Both the position numbers and the translations under genes were made by a program. This document shows positions 28,745-37,629 of a DNA stretch of 64,000 nucleotides, one piece after another. The notes beneath the pieces were generated by a model. The model was not told the origin of the DNA. It did no database searches and was given only the letters and a program-made list of their open reading frames with translations. Positions within the stretch are counted from its first letter, which is position 1. Each line of letters begins with the position of its first letter. Origin of the DNA: Nonomuraea rubra (lineage in GTDB: Bacteria; Actinomycetota; Actinomycetes; Streptosporangiales; Streptosporangiaceae); NCBI RefSeq assembly GCF_014207985.1, contig NZ_JACHMI010000001.1, positions 12,197,001 through 12,261,000 on the forward strand, written 5' to 3'.

Positions 28745-30010
28745 ATGGTCCGTTACCGCGTGCGCGGTGGCAACGCACTGCGTGGAACCGCGTTCATTCA
28801 GGGCGCGAAGAACGCCGTGCTTCCCATGATCGGTGCGGCCCTGCTCGCCCCGAAAGGCCGCACCGTCCTGCGCAACGTGCCGATCATCGAGGACGTCCGC
28901 CGCGCGGTCGAGCTGGCCGAGGCGGTCGGGGCGTACGTCGAGCTGCACGAGTCCGAGCGCACGCTGGTCATCGACGCCTCCCGGGTGAACAGCCCCATCC
29001 TGCCCGCCGAGATCGCCAGGCGGTTCCGCGGGTCGGTGCTGTTCACCCCGGCCCTGCTGCACCGCCTCGGCGAGGCGATCGTCGAAGGGGTCGGCGGCTG
29101 CAACCTCGGCAGCCGTAACCTCGACTTCCACTACCTCGGCTACAAGCGGCTGGGCGCGATCGTGGACGAGGGCGAGACCGTCATCCACGTCAAGGCGTCC
29201 GGCCTGACCGGGGCGACGCTCTACCTCGACACCCCCTCGCACACCGGCACGGAGAACCTCATCATGGCCGCCGCCCTGGCCAAGGGCACCACCGTGATCG
29301 AGAACGCGGCGCTGGAGCCCGAGGTGCTCGACGTCATCGACATGCTCACCAAGATGGGCGCGCGCATCAGCGGCGGCGGCACCGGGTTCATCACCGTCGA
29401 GGGCGTCGAGGAGCTGCACGCCGTCGAGCACACCGTGATGCCCGACCGGCTCGACGCCGGCGTCTTCGCGATGGCGGCGGCGCTCACCGGCGGCGAGGTC
29501 AGCCTCGTGGGCACCGGCCTCGACCTCGGGGTCGTGCGCTACAAGCTGGAGCAGATGGGGGTCGAGTTCCACCGCCAGGGTGCCGTCCTGCACGTCCGTT
29601 GCGACGGCCCGCTGCGTCCGATCAACATCATCACCGACACCTACCCCGGCTTCGCCACCGACCTGCAGTCGCCGATGATGACCGTCGCGGCGCTGGCCGA
29701 GGGCACCAGCTACATCCACGAGCGCATCTTCGACGGCCGGTTCGCGCTGGCCGGCGAGCTGAACAAGATGGGCGCCAACGTCGAGGTCGACGGCAGCCGG
29801 GCGATCGTGCGCGGCCGCACGCCGCTGAAGGGCGCCGAGGTGACGGCCCACGACCTCCGCTCCGGCATCGCGCTCGTGCTCGCCGGGCTGGCCGCCGAAG
29901 GCGAGACCCTGATCGACTCGGGTTACCTGATCGATCGCGGTCACGCCCATCTCGCCGCGCGAATGCGCGCTCTCGGGGCGGACATTACACGAGAGATTTC
30001 CGAGCGCTAA
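28745..30010 (+). CDS. MurA-like UDP-GlcNAc 1-carboxyvinyltransferase
   Basis: The 421-aa protein has the EPT/MurA fold: [17 protein letters not shown] near the N-terminus, the active-site loop [17 protein letters not shown] with Cys119, the TEN motif in [31 protein letters not shown] carrying the general Asp, and [19 protein letters not shown] at the end. Canonical MurA has GGCxIGxRPVDxH, and here the segment reads [13 protein letters not shown], so the sequence is off the main line. It may be a secondary MurA (fosfomycin target) or serve another UDP-sugar. The start has AAGGAG upstream. It is 78 bases downstream of purC. Confidence 0.85.
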   Translation: MVRYRVRGGNALRGTAFIQGAKNAVLPMIGAALLAPKGRTVLRNVPIIEDVRRAVELAEAVGAYVELHESERTLVIDASRVNSPILPAEIARRFRGSVLFTPALLHRLGEAIVEGVGGCNLGSRNLDFHYLGYKRLGAIVDEGETVIHVKASGLTGATLYLDTPSHTGTENLIMAAALAKGTTVIENAALEPEVLDVIDMLTKMGARISGGGTGFITVEGVEELHAVEHTVMPDRLDAGVFAMAAALTGGEVSLVGTGLDLGVVRYKLEQMGVEFHRQGAVLHVRCDGPLRPINIITDTYPGFATDLQSPMMTVAALAEGTSYIHERIFDGRFALAGELNKMGANVEVDGSRAIVRGRTPLKGAEVTAHDLRSGIALVLAGLAAEGETLIDSGYLIDRGHAHLAARMRALGADITREISER

Positions 30011-30151
30011 AAAACGCGAGAAATGCCTCGTTGAGCTGCTAAAACATGATGTCGGGCGGTCAACCAGAACGGCTTTCCGGAAAAGTCGGGCGTGACATTA
30101 CGGCCCCCGCGAGCGATCGTTCCAAAAGAGAGCACTGCAACGGACGGCAGG

Positions 30152-31501
30152 ATGGGACGAACATTGGTCGAGAGGGCCGAAGAAACTCCCCGAGTGTCAC
30201 GCCCGGGCGCCATGACACCGGACCTCACCATCGGCGTGGTCGGACCCCACGACCTGGTCGAGCGAGTCATGCTGATGGGTCACGCCGCGGCACCGCTGCC
30301 GTGTCGCCTGGTCGCGGCCGCTTACCGCGACGAGCAGGAGGCGCCCGACAAGGTGACGCGGCTCGGTCCCGGTGTCGACGCATGCCTGTTCGCCAGCCCG
30401 GTCCCCTATGACCTGGCCAGGCGATCCGGTGTGCTGACGATGCCCGCGACGTACGTGCAACTCGGCGGAGCAGCACTGGTGGCGGCGCTGGCCAAGGCCG
30501 CGCTGGACACCCGCATGGACCCGCAACGGGTCAGCATCGACGTGGTCAGCAGGGCCGATGTCGAGGAGGCCTACACCGACCTCGGCATCCCCGCGGGGGA
30601 CGTGCACAGCCGCGACGAGCCGGGCGCCACCGGCACGATCGCGGCCTACCACGAACGCCTGGCCCGGCAGGGCGCCACGACGGGAGCTCTGACGTGCCTC
30701 CCGGCGGTGGCCGAGCGCCTGCACACCGCGGGCGTGCCGGTCATCAGGATCAGGCCGACCTCCGCGGCGGTACGCACGGCGCTGCACACGGCGGCACTGC
30801 TCGGCGCGCATCACCGGCTGGAGGAGTCACAGCTCACCGTGGTGCTGGTGGAGGTGCCGACGCTGCGCGAGCCCGTACGCCGCGCCGCGCCCCGCTACTG
30901 GCGCGACGAGCTGCGGCTGTCGCTGCACCGGCTCCTGGTCCAGGAGGCGAACCGGATCAACGCCACCGTCTGGCCGATCGACGATCACAGCTACCTGGTG
31001 ACCGCCACCAGGGGCTCGATCGCGGCGGCGACCGACGGGTTCAGGGTGTTGCCGTTCGCCGCCAGGATCAGGGACGAGCTGGGGCTGGCGGTCGAGGTCG
31101 GTGTGGGCATGGGGCGCACGACGCACGACGCCGAGTCGCACGCCAGGGCCGCGCTGGCCCGCACGCAGGCGGGCAAGCAGGCACAGGGCTTCGCGGTGGA
31201 CCGCGAGGGGCGGGCGCTCATCCCGGCCCCGCGGATGCCGCCGACCGGGGCCACCGCACTCAAGCCGAAGGGGGTGGAGGTGCTGGCCAGACTGGCGGCC
31301 AAGCTCGAAGGCGGCGACACCGTGGTCGATGCCGAGGGCGCGGGCAAGATGCTCGGGGTCACGCCTCGCACGGCCCGGCGGTTGCTGCGCACGTTGGTTG
31401 ACGAGGGACTCGCGTGGCCGCTTCCGCCGAACCGTACGCCGCAGCCCGGCCGGCCGCGCCAGCTCTACCGGCTGATCGTGGAGAAACTCGGTCCACGCTG
31501 A
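30152..31501 (+). CDS. Modular regulator: N-terminal sensor, nucleotidyl-cyclase-like middle, C-terminal HTH
   Basis: The product is about 449 aa. Starts at 30152 and 30212 are both possible, with weak ribosome sites. The N-terminal part (LTIGVVGPHDLVERVMLMGHA through YVQLGGAALVAALAKAAL) looks like a Rossmann-type ligand domain. The middle (TVVLVEVPTLREPV, then DELRLSLHRLLVQEANRINATVW and AVEVGVGMGRTTHDAESHARAAL) resembles a degenerate GGDEF/GTP-cyclohydrolase-III fold. The C-terminus (GAGKMLGVTPRTARRLLRTLVDEGLAWPL) is a winged helix. It has the look of a nucleotide- or metabolite-sensing transcription factor. No target is visible apart from the preceding MurA-like gene. Confidence 0.7.
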   Translation: MGRTLVERAEETPRVSRPGAMTPDLTIGVVGPHDLVERVMLMGHAAAPLPCRLVAAAYRDEQEAPDKVTRLGPGVDACLFASPVPYDLARRSGVLTMPATYVQLGGAALVAALAKAALDTRMDPQRVSIDVVSRADVEEAYTDLGIPAGDVHSRDEPGATGTIAAYHERLARQGATTGALTCLPAVAERLHTAGVPVIRIRPTSAAVRTALHTAALLGAHHRLEESQLTVVLVEVPTLREPVRRAAPRYWRDELRLSLHRLLVQEANRINATVWPIDDHSYLVTATRGSIAAATDGFRVLPFAARIRDELGLAVEVGVGMGRTTHDAESHARAALARTQAGKQAQGFAVDREGRALIPAPRMPPTGATALKPKGVEVLARLAAKLEGGDTVVDAEGAGKMLGVTPRTARRLLRTLVDEGLAWPLPPNRTPQPGRPRQLYRLIVEKLGPR

Positions 31502-31601
31502 GCCGGAGCCATGGAGCGGGTCCGCCAGCCGCGGGCCCGCCCCCTGGCATACCCCGGGCATTGACGGAAAGTGTCAGCTTCGCGAACTTGCGGCTTGACT
31601 C

Positions 31602-31632
31602 TTGTGAACTCATTGGTTGGCCCGTGTAGATA
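31602..31632 (+). promoter_or_regulatory. Candidate promoter for a leaderless small gene
   Basis: TTGTGA (31602-31607), a 19-base gap and TAGATA (31627-31632). Initiation would fall at about 31638, exactly on the ATG of the 56-codon frame that follows. The 368-base stretch between the HTH regulator and the rhodanese gene otherwise shows nothing. Confidence 0.3.
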
Positions 31633-31637
31633 GGGGT

Positions 31638-31808
31638 ATGTTCTCCGACGCCCCCGATCGACGGGATTCGGACGGGGGCACCAAATCCTTCCCCCGCGGG
31701 CCCGGGCCGTTCTCGATGAACGATTCCCTCGGGCAACACCCGATTTCGAGCAGCCGGCCCCGCCCGGTGGTACCGATCTGGCGGGTTTCGGGCGGAGTTG
31801 CGGCATAG
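31638..31808 (+). CDS. Possible 56-aa protein of unknown function
   Basis: The ATG at 31638 follows GATAGGGGT and opens 56 codons ending at TAG 31806-31808. Most third positions are G or C, though less strictly than in neighbouring genes. The product is hydrophilic, rich in Pro, Ser, Gly and Arg (FSDAPDRRDSDGGTKSF at the start, RPRPVVPIWRVSGGVAA at the end), and has no Cys, signal peptide or known motif. The good ribosome site and the promoter-like sequence one helical turn upstream are the support. It could be noncoding. Confidence 0.3.
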   Translation: MFSDAPDRRDSDGGTKSFPRGPGPFSMNDSLGQHPISSSRPRPVVPIWRVSGGVAA

Positions 31809-31869
31809 CGGGGCCGGAAAGACGGCTGTACGGCGCTGTGGGGGCGCTGGAGCGCCGTTCACGCTCCGA

Positions 31870-32301
31870 TCAGCACGCGCATGCGGCGCCGGAGATCGGC
31901 GCCGTCAGCGCGTCCACCGGGCGCCGGGTGACACCTGAGGCGGTCTCCATCGGGAAGCCCTCCCGCGCCCAGTACTCGAAGCCGCCGATCATCTCCTTGA
32001 CCGCGTAACCGAGCTTGGCGAACTCCAGGGCGGCCCGGGTGGCGCCGTTGCAGCCGGGGCCCCAGCAGTACGTGACGACCGTCGCGTCCTTCGGGATCAA
32101 CGACTCCGCCCTGGCGGCGATCTCGCGGTGCGGCAGGTGCACGGCGCCCTCGACGTGACCCTGGTCCCAGCTCTCCCGGTTGCGCGCGTCGACCACGACC
32201 AGGCCGGGGGTCGAGGCGGCCAGGTCGGCGGCCACGTCGGAGACGTCGGTCTCGAAGGACAGGCGGGCGGTGAAGTGCGCGATGGCGGGTGCGTTCGACA
32301 T
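31870..32301 (-). CDS. Single-domain rhodanese-like sulfurtransferase
   Basis: The 143-aa cytoplasmic protein has one rhodanese domain: LVVVDARNRESWDQGHVEGAVHLPH, and the active-site region VVTYCWGPGCNGATRAALEF. The second Cys of CWGPGC lies in the CxxxxR loop position and would carry the persulfide. GFEYWAREGFPME closes the domain. The C-terminus ends in CAC, which is unusual. The partner is unknown. Confidence 0.87.
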   Translation of the reverse strand: MSNAPAIAHFTARLSFETDVSDVAADLAASTPGLVVVDARNRESWDQGHVEGAVHLPHREIAARAESLIPKDATVVTYCWGPGCNGATRAALEFAKLGYAVKEMIGGFEYWAREGFPMETASGVTRRPVDALTAPISGAACAC

Positions 32302-32433
32302 GGCTCGATCCTGCCCGGCGCCCCGGCACGGCCACCAGTGGCGCGAAAGCCGCTGATCGCTAATATCCCGCCACAGTCCGAAGTCTGATACTCGCGGGCA
32401 TTTTGTCGGCTTCTCCCTGTAGGTTCACGAGTC

Positions 32434-33384
32434 ATGAGTGCAAACGCTGCTGACGGTCGCCGGACCCTCATGGTGTGGGGCGCGCTGGGGATCGTCTACG
32501 TGGTGTGGGGCTCGACGTACCTCGGCATCAGGATCGCGATCGAGACCATGCCGCCGCTGTTCCACGGCTCGCTGCGGTTCGTCTCCGCCGCCCTGCTGCT
32601 CGCCGGCTTCCTGCTGGTCACGAAGGGGCTGGCGCCCTTCAGGATGACGCTGAAGCAGGCCGGCGGCGCCGCGCTGGTCGGGCTGCTGCTGCTGACCGGC
32701 GGGAACGGCATGGTCGCCGTGGCCGAGCAGCACATCTCCAGCGGCCTGGCCGCGCTGCTCGTCGCCTCGGTGCCGCTCTGGCTGGTGCTGCTCAGGCTCG
32801 CCGTCAGGGACAGGCCGGCGGTGCTGACGCTGGCCGGGGTGCTGGTCGGGTTCGGCGGGGTGGCCGCCCTGTCGCTGAACGGCGGCGGCGAGAGCGCCGG
32901 CACGACCGGCATCGTGGTGATCCTGCTGGGCTCGGTGTCGTGGTCGATCGGCTCGTTCCTGTCGTCGCGCATCCCGATGCCGCCCAACGTGTGGACGGCC
33001 AGCGCCGTTGAGATGCTCGCCGGCGGCGCGGGGCTGGCCCTGGTCGGCGCCACCGTCGGGGAACGGTTCGACGTGACGGCCGTGTCGGGGCGCTCGTGGG
33101 CCGCGCTGGCGTACCTGGTGCTGGTGGGGTCGCTGGTCGGGTTCACCGCGTACACGTGGTTGCTCGGCAACGCGCCGATCTCGCTGGTCTCGACGTACGC
33201 GTACGTCAACCCGATCGTCGCCGTCATCCTGGGCGTGCTGGTCGTGAACGAGCACGTGACCGTGCAGATCGTGCTCGGCGGCCTGGTGATCCTGATCGGC
33301 GTCGCCCTCGTCGTCTCGACCGAGCGGCGCGCGCGGGCCAGGGCGGCTCCCGTGGCCGAGAAGGTCGCCGCCCCGTCCGGCTGA
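32434..33384 (+). CDS. EamA/DMT-superfamily transporter
   Basis: The 316-aa protein has ten predicted membrane helices arranged as two EamA repeats. The first repeat opens with LGIVYVVWGSTYLGIRIAIETMPP and the second with TGIVVILLGSVSWSIGSFLSSR. The TYAYVNPIVAVILGVLVVNEH element is diagnostic for this drug/metabolite transporter family (YedA-like). It is a likely exporter of amino acids or other metabolites, with the substrate not predictable. The C-terminus is basic and cytoplasmic. Confidence 0.9.
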   Translation: MSANAADGRRTLMVWGALGIVYVVWGSTYLGIRIAIETMPPLFHGSLRFVSAALLLAGFLLVTKGLAPFRMTLKQAGGAALVGLLLLTGGNGMVAVAEQHISSGLAALLVASVPLWLVLLRLAVRDRPAVLTLAGVLVGFGGVAALSLNGGGESAGTTGIVVILLGSVSWSIGSFLSSRIPMPPNVWTASAVEMLAGGAGLALVGATVGERFDVTAVSGRSWAALAYLVLVGSLVGFTAYTWLLGNAPISLVSTYAYVNPIVAVILGVLVVNEHVTVQIVLGGLVILIGVALVVSTERRARARAAPVAEKVAAPSG

Positions 33385-33441
33385 ACCCGGGCCGCCGGAC
33401 GGCCGTACCTCTCCTTGGGACGAGGGCGGGAGGGCTGCCGG

Positions 33442-34251
33442 ATGTGGTCGTACCGGGTCGGGTTCGTGATCGTCGTGTCGTTGCCGTGGGCCCTTGTGTC
33501 CGCCGGGCCCGCCGGCGCGCACGGCGCGCTGGAGGATCCGCTCAGCCGGGCCGCCGCGTGCGGCGCCGAGGGCCCCGGGCAGGCGGCCCGCTCCGCGGCC
33601 TGCCGGGCCGCCGTGCGGGCGAGCGGCGGTGTCCTGACCCGGGCCTGGGACGATCTCCGGGTCGCCAACGTGGCGGGGCGTGACCGCCAGGTGATCCCCG
33701 ACGGCAAGCTGTGCAGCGGAGGGCTGGCCGCGTACCGGGGGCTCGACCTCGCGCGCGCCGACTGGCCCGCCACCACGGTACGGCCCGGCGCCCGCTTCGC
33801 CTTCAAGTACCGGGGCACCATCCCGCACCGGGGGACGTTCCGGATGTACGTCACGAAGCAGGGGTACGATCCCCGCGAGCCCCTGAAGTGGTCCGACCTG
33901 GAACGCAAGCCGTTCCTCACGGCCACCGACCCCGCGTTGAAGGACGGGTCGTACACGATCTCGGGGCGGCTGCCCTCCCGGAGCGGCCGGCACCTCATCT
34001 ACACGATCTGGCAGAACTCCGACACGCCGGACACCTACTACTCCTGCTCGGACGTGGTCTTCCGGCGTTCGTCCAACGCCGCCGCCGCTGCTGCCGCCGT
34101 ACCGCGGGCCAGGCCCGTGGCGGCGAGCCGGCAGGACGGCGTCCGGCGGAAGGACGCGAGCTGGCTGGTCGGCGGGTCGGTCGTGCTGGCCGGGTGCGCC
34201 GGGGCCACGGGCCTGCTCATCAAGCGCCGCCGCCACCGCTTTGAGCGGTGA
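33442..34251 (+). CDS. AA10 lytic polysaccharide monooxygenase with C-terminal membrane anchor
   Basis: The 269-aa preprotein starts at ATG 33442 with GGGAGGG upstream. The signal peptide (residues 1-26, ending SAGPAGA) is cut before His27, giving the N-terminal His of the copper histidine brace. The second brace His is His129 in GTIPHRGTFRMYV. NSDTPDTYYSCSDVVF carries the axial aromatic position. These oxidise chitin or cellulose chains outside the cell. After the catalytic domain comes an Ala-rich linker, then a hydrophobic span (about 237-256, SWLVGGSVVLAGCAGATGLLI) and RRRHR. This predicts the enzyme is held in the membrane and not released, which is unusual for AA10. No carbohydrate-binding module is present. 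Confidence 0.88.
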   Translation: MWSYRVGFVIVVSLPWALVSAGPAGAHGALEDPLSRAAACGAEGPGQAARSAACRAAVRASGGVLTRAWDDLRVANVAGRDRQVIPDGKLCSGGLAAYRGLDLARADWPATTVRPGARFAFKYRGTIPHRGTFRMYVTKQGYDPREPLKWSDLERKPFLTATDPALKDGSYTISGRLPSRSGRHLIYTIWQNSDTPDTYYSCSDVVFRRSSNAAAAAAAVPRARPVAASRQDGVRRKDASWLVGGSVVLAGCAGATGLLIKRRRHRFER

Positions 34252-34254
34252 CCG

Positions 34255-34520
34255 GGGCCGCATCAGGCGAGTGCGGCGGTGGGCGGCTCTCAGGTCGTCC
34301 AGCTCCTGGCGGGCGAGGTCGGCGAAGCCCTGCTCGTTGGCCGGGTCGGCCCAGCGCGCGAAGGCGTTGCGGAAGGCGAGGCAGCCCAGCTCGGCGGCCA
34401 GGCTCGCGGCGGGATCAGGCACCCCGCGCTCGCGCAGCGCGTCCGCCATGCCCGCGGTGAGCGTGGCGAACTTGAGCAGCTCGCGTTCGCGCAGGTCGTC
34501 GTGGCTCGAGACGATCGCCT
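34255..34520 (-). pseudogene. TetR-family regulator remnant (C-terminal part only)
   Basis: On the minus strand the sequence LRERELLKFATLTAGMADALRERGV followed by PDPAASLAAELGCLAFRNAFARWADP is the C-terminal ligand domain of a TetR regulator. The DNA-binding half is missing: upstream of about 34520 the frame runs into the antisense of an unrelated enzyme remnant. At the other end the frame has no stop and reads into the antisense of the LPMO gene, so the natural stop is gone too. It is a nonfunctional fragment. Confidence 0.75.
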
Positions 34521-34868
34521 GGCGGTTACCTCGGCGACGGCGCGAACCGCTGGCCCGCCGTCCACACCCTCGACGCCGCCCGGGTGTACCGCCTGGCCCT
34601 GGAGCAGGCGCCGGCCGGATCGCGGCTGCACGCCGTGGGCGACGAGGGGGTGCCGTTCCTGGAGATCGCCGAAGCCATCGGCCGCCACCTGGACGTGCCC
34701 GTCGCCGCCGTCCCGTCAGACCAGGCGCAGGACCGCTTCGGGTTCCTGGCGGCCATCGTGCCGCTCGACAACCCGACGTCCAGCGAGCGCACCCGGCGCC
34801 TGCTGGACTGGCAGCCGGCCCACCCCGGCCTGCTCGCCGACCTCGACCTGGGCCACTACTTCGCCTGA
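34521..34868 (+). pseudogene. Extended SDR / NAD-dependent epimerase remnant (C-terminal part only)
   Basis: The plus strand reads GYLGDGANRWPAVHTLDAARVYRLAL, then HAVGDEGVPFLEIAEAIGRHL and SSERTRRLLDWQPAHPGLLADLDLGHYFA to a TGA at 34866-34868. This is the substrate-binding C-terminal third of an atypical SDR (NmrA/epimerase-like). The Rossmann domain with GxxGxxG and the YxxxK catalytic pair is absent. It abuts the TetR remnant head to head, so one deletion removed both 5' ends and the shared promoter. Confidence 0.75.
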
Positions 34869-34870
34869 AG

Positions 34871-34965
34871 CGCCCTACCGGCGGAAGTCCCGCCACTTCG
34901 GCCGGACGCCTACCGGCGGAACTCCCGCTACTACGGCCCGGACGCCCTACCGGCGGAACTCCTCC
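34871..34965. repeat. Three tandem ~36-bp repeats duplicating the hisC 3' end
   Basis: Copies start at 34871, 34907 and 34943, each beginning CGCC(C)TACCGGCGGAA(G/C)TCC; the first two are 36 bases long. The third copy contains the real stop of the aminotransferase gene (minus strand ...GAGTTCCGCCGGTAG). The other two are downstream duplicates of that end, including the stop codon. Divergence between the copies is about 15-20 percent by eye. Confidence 0.8.
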
Positions 34966-36005
34966 GCCGCGGCCAGGAACGCGTCGTTGGCCTCGGGCGA
35001 GCCGATCGACACCCGTACGCCCTCCTCGCCGAACGGCCGCACCGCCACGCCCTGCGCGGCGCAGGCCGCGGCGAAGGCGGTGGTGCGCTCACCGAGGCGG
35101 AGCCAGACGAAGTTCGCCTCGGTGGGCGGCACCGTCCAGCCCTGCGCGATGAGCGCCTCCCGCACGCGGGTGCGCTCCTTGACCACCGCCTCCACCCGCT
35201 CCAGCAGCTCGTCCTCGGCCTGCAGCGAGGCGAGGGCGGCGATCTGGGCGAGGTGGTTAACCGCGAACGGGATGATCGTCTTGCGCACCGCCGTCGCCAC
35301 CGGCTCCGGCGCGATCAGGTAACCGACACGCAGCCCCGCCAGCCCGTACGCCTTGGAGAAGGTCCGCAGGACCGCGACGTTCGGCCGGTCGCGGTAGAGC
35401 GTGACGCCGTCGGGCACGTCCTCGTCGCGCACGTACTCGCGGTAGGCCTCGTCCAGCACCACCAGCACGTCCTCGGGCACCCGGTCGAGGAACGACTCCA
35501 GCTCCGCCCGGCGGATGGCGGTGCTCGTCGGGTTGTTCGGGTTGCACACGAACACCATGCGGGTCCGGTCGTTGATCGCCTCCGCCATGGCGTCCAGGTC
35601 GTGGTCCTCGCCCGCCAGCGGCACCATGACGGACCGCACCCCGGCCAGGTCCGCGAGCAGCGGGTACGCCTCGAACGACCGCCACGCGTACACGACCTCG
35701 ACGCCGGGCTCCCCCACCGTCTCGAAGAGCTGCTGCGCCACCGTCACGGACCCGGGGCCGAGCGCGACGTGCTCGGCCGGCACGCCGAAGCGCTCCGCGA
35801 TGGCCTCGGTCAGCTTGACGGAGCCGGGGTCGGGGTAGCGGTTGATCTGCCGCGCACCCTCGGCGATGGCCTCGACCACGGAGGGCAGCGGGTCGTACGG
35901 GGATTCGTTGGAGGACAGCTTGTACGAGCGCCCGTCGGGCGCGGCGACCGCCTTGCCCGGCTTGTAGGCGGCCATGGTGTCCAGGATGTGGCGGAAACGA
36001 GGCAT
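34947..36005 (-). CDS. hisC: Histidinol-phosphate / aromatic aminotransferase
   Basis: The 352-aa fold-type I PLP aminotransferase has [56 protein letters not shown] and the PLP-lysine motif [15 protein letters not shown]. The closing [12 protein letters not shown] is typical of HisC and of the actinobacterial Pat (phenylalanine aminotransferase) subgroup. It is not in a his operon, so the Pat role is quite possible. Its 3' end is tandemly duplicated downstream, and a truncated gene lies just upstream on the other strand. Confidence 0.88.
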   Translation of the reverse strand: MPRFRHILDTMAAYKPGKAVAAPDGRSYKLSSNESPYDPLPSVVEAIAEGARQINRYPDPGSVKLTEAIAERFGVPAEHVALGPGSVTVAQQLFETVGEPGVEVVYAWRSFEAYPLLADLAGVRSVMVPLAGEDHDLDAMAEAINDRTRMVFVCNPNNPTSTAIRRAELESFLDRVPEDVLVVLDEAYREYVRDEDVPDGVTLYRDRPNVAVLRTFSKAYGLAGLRVGYLIAPEPVATAVRKTIIPFAVNHLAQIAALASLQAEDELLERVEAVVKERTRVREALIAQGWTVPPTEANFVWLRLGERTTAFAAACAAQGVAVRPFGEEGVRVSIGSPEANDAFLAAAEEFRR

Positions 36006-36044
36006 GGCATCACTTTAGATGAGGCCCCAGCCTGCACCCACAGC

Positions 36045-36250
36045 CTGCTCGTGCCGGCCGCCGCACCAGCGACACCTGCCTGCAGCTGCCCGGAGGCGCC
36101 ATCCGCTTCTCCAACGACACCACCGACACCGCGTTCCTGTACGGCACCGCCGACTGCTCCGGCGGCTGGGGCCTGGTAGGCGTCGGCGCCACCTGGGACG
36201 CGCCCACCGGCGTCCAGGCCTTCGCCGTACGGCTCGGATCGACACAGTAA
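36045..36250 (+). pseudogene. Secreted-protein remnant (C-terminal part only)
   Basis: The plus-strand frame ending at TAA 36248-36250 reads TSDTCLQLPGGAIRFSNDTT, then DTAFLYGTADCSGGWGLVGVGATWD and a short tail. The two Cys and the Gly/Thr/Asn-rich beta pattern look like the end of a small exported disulphide protein. There is no start codon in frame with a ribosome site, and upstream codons run into the hisC start region without a signal peptide. It is a third 5'-truncated gene in this 4-kb stretch. The family is unknown. Confidence 0.5.
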
Positions 36251-36268
36251 CCCCCCATCCCCCTCCAC

Positions 36269-36296
36269 GGCCCCGCGCTCGCGAGAGCGCGGGGCC
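36269..36296. terminator. Strong GC-rich hairpin terminator
   Basis: GGCCCCGCGCTC (36269-36280), loop GCGA, GAGCGCGGGGCC (36285-36296): a perfect 12-bp stem with a tetraloop, followed by GTTCCTCT. It lies between the secreted-protein remnant (plus) and the convergent DUF418 gene (minus), 15 bases past the end of the latter, and can serve both. Confidence 0.8.
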
Positions 36297-36311
36297 GTTC
36301 CTCTGTCGAGG

Positions 36312-37292
36312 TCAGCCGGCGGGGCGGCGCGCCCAGGTGGCCCAGCGCCAGGCCCACTCGGCAGGGCCCTGCCGGTGGCGGCGCAGCCAGAGCGTGCAGA
36401 ACAGCCACTGGGCCACAAGGACGACCCCCGCGGCAAGGTACGCCGTCGTCAGCGACCGACTGATCGGCAGGCCGAGGAGGTTACCGGCCGCCAGGACGAG
36501 GATCGTGGCGGTCAGGTAGCAGGTCAGCGCCATCCGGCCCAGTGGCGCGAAGACGACCTGCAGCACCACCCGCAACGGCGTCCTGAGCAGGACCAGCAGG
36601 GCGCACACGTACACTCCTGCGAGCAGCAGATCGGCCAGGCCGGAGACGAGGACCGGCTGCGTCGTGCCCGCCGCGGACCGTACCCACAGGGCGGCGGCCA
36701 GGCCCGCCGCGAAGGCCAGGCCCAGCAGGAGCGGCCCCCGGGCGGACGTCCCGATCTTCTCGGCCACCCCGTACCGGACCAGCGCCGAGCCCAGCAGGAA
36801 CAGCCCGGCGATCAGCAGCGGCCCGCCCCCGCCGGCCAGCGCCACCGCCAGGAACACGGCGGACAACCCCGCCACGGCCCACCGGGGCAGCCAGGTCGAG
36901 GGCAGCAGCACCAGCAGGCCGACGGCGGCGTACTTGTGCAGGATCTCGCCCGGCCACAGCAGCACGTGCGCGAGACCGATCGCGAGCAGCGCCGCCATCC
37001 GGCGCAGCAGCACGAGCCGGGGGCGGGCGGCGCGGCCGGCGGCGGAGTCGAGCAGCAGCGAGAACCCGATGCCGAACAGCAGGGAGAAGACGGGCAGCCC
37101 GAGCCAGGGGTCCCAGGCGCCCATGGGCTGCACCGCGACGGCGGTGTCTCCGCTGGCCATCAGCTGGATGTTGGCGAGCAGGATTTCGCACAGTGTGAAC
37201 CCGCGCAGGACGTCGAGCGCGGCGATCCGCGGCCGTCCGGAGGAGGTCAGGACCGGGCCTGCGGCGTCCGGTGCCGTGAGGTGAGGGGGCAT
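36312..37292 (-). CDS. DUF418-type polytopic membrane protein
   Basis: The ATG at 37290-37292 with AGGATGG upstream gives 326 aa; an ATG three codons earlier is possible. The opening IAALDVLRGFTLCEILLANI is the signature of DUF418/acyltransferase-3-like (HGSNAT-related) membrane proteins. VFSLLFGIGFSLLL and the closing FAPLGRMALTCYLTATIL with a W-rich C-terminus (WAWRWATW) also fit. About nine to ten membrane spans are present. The function is unknown. Confidence 0.8.
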   Translation of the reverse strand: MPPHLTAPDAAGPVLTSSGRPRIAALDVLRGFTLCEILLANIQLMASGDTAVAVQPMGAWDPWLGLPVFSLLFGIGFSLLLDSAAGRAARPRLVLLRRMAALLAIGLAHVLLWPGEILHKYAAVGLLVLLPSTWLPRWAVAGLSAVFLAVALAGGGGPLLIAGLFLLGSALVRYGVAEKIGTSARGPLLLGLAFAAGLAAALWVRSAAGTTQPVLVSGLADLLLAGVYVCALLVLLRTPLRVVLQVVFAPLGRMALTCYLTATILVLAAGNLLGLPISRSLTTAYLAAGVVLVAQWLFCTLWLRRHRQGPAEWAWRWATWARRPAG

Positions 37293-37386
37293 GGAGCCCA
37301 TCCTGGGGACGAGGCCGGGCGCGGACATCGGCCGCGAGACGGGACCGCCGGACCCGCGACGGGACTTTCGGCCGGGTCGGCGGGCG

Positions 37387-37629
37387 TCAGTCCGGCAACA
37401 GGTGTGACACGAGGGTGCGCGCCCATTCGGGAGTGGGGACCTGGTCGGTGAAGACGGCCCGGTAGTAGAGGGGGGCGAGCAGCGCGTCGATGGCGCGCTC
37501 GGTCGCCGGGGTGGGGTTACCCCGGGTCTGTTCGCGTTCGAGTATGGCTTCGAGCTGCTGCTGGCGCTCCCTGCGGCACACGCCGGCGCCGTCTCCGCCC
37601 GTGCCGACGACGGCACGCACCAGGGTCTC
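37387..37629 (-). pseudogene. Second TetR-family remnant (C-terminal part only)
   Basis: The minus strand reads ERQQQLEAILEREQTRGNPT, then ATERAIDALLAPLYYRAVFT and an intact end TLVSHLLPD with its stop at 37387. This is the C-terminal domain of TetR proteins of the TetR_C_11 type. The HTH half is missing. Upstream of about 37629 the frame lies opposite the truncated hydrolase. A GTG at 37620 could still start a 77-aa product, but it would lack DNA binding. Confidence 0.75.

Noticed and set aside
26610..31501. Biosynthetic gene cluster around the MurA-like gene
   Set aside because: Neighbours are purine genes and a regulator. There are no synthase, tailoring or export genes to support a natural-product pathway.
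34871..34965. CRISPR-like array
   Set aside because: The three units are contiguous ~36-bp copies without spacers and clearly derive from the hisC 3' end. No cas genes are in the window.
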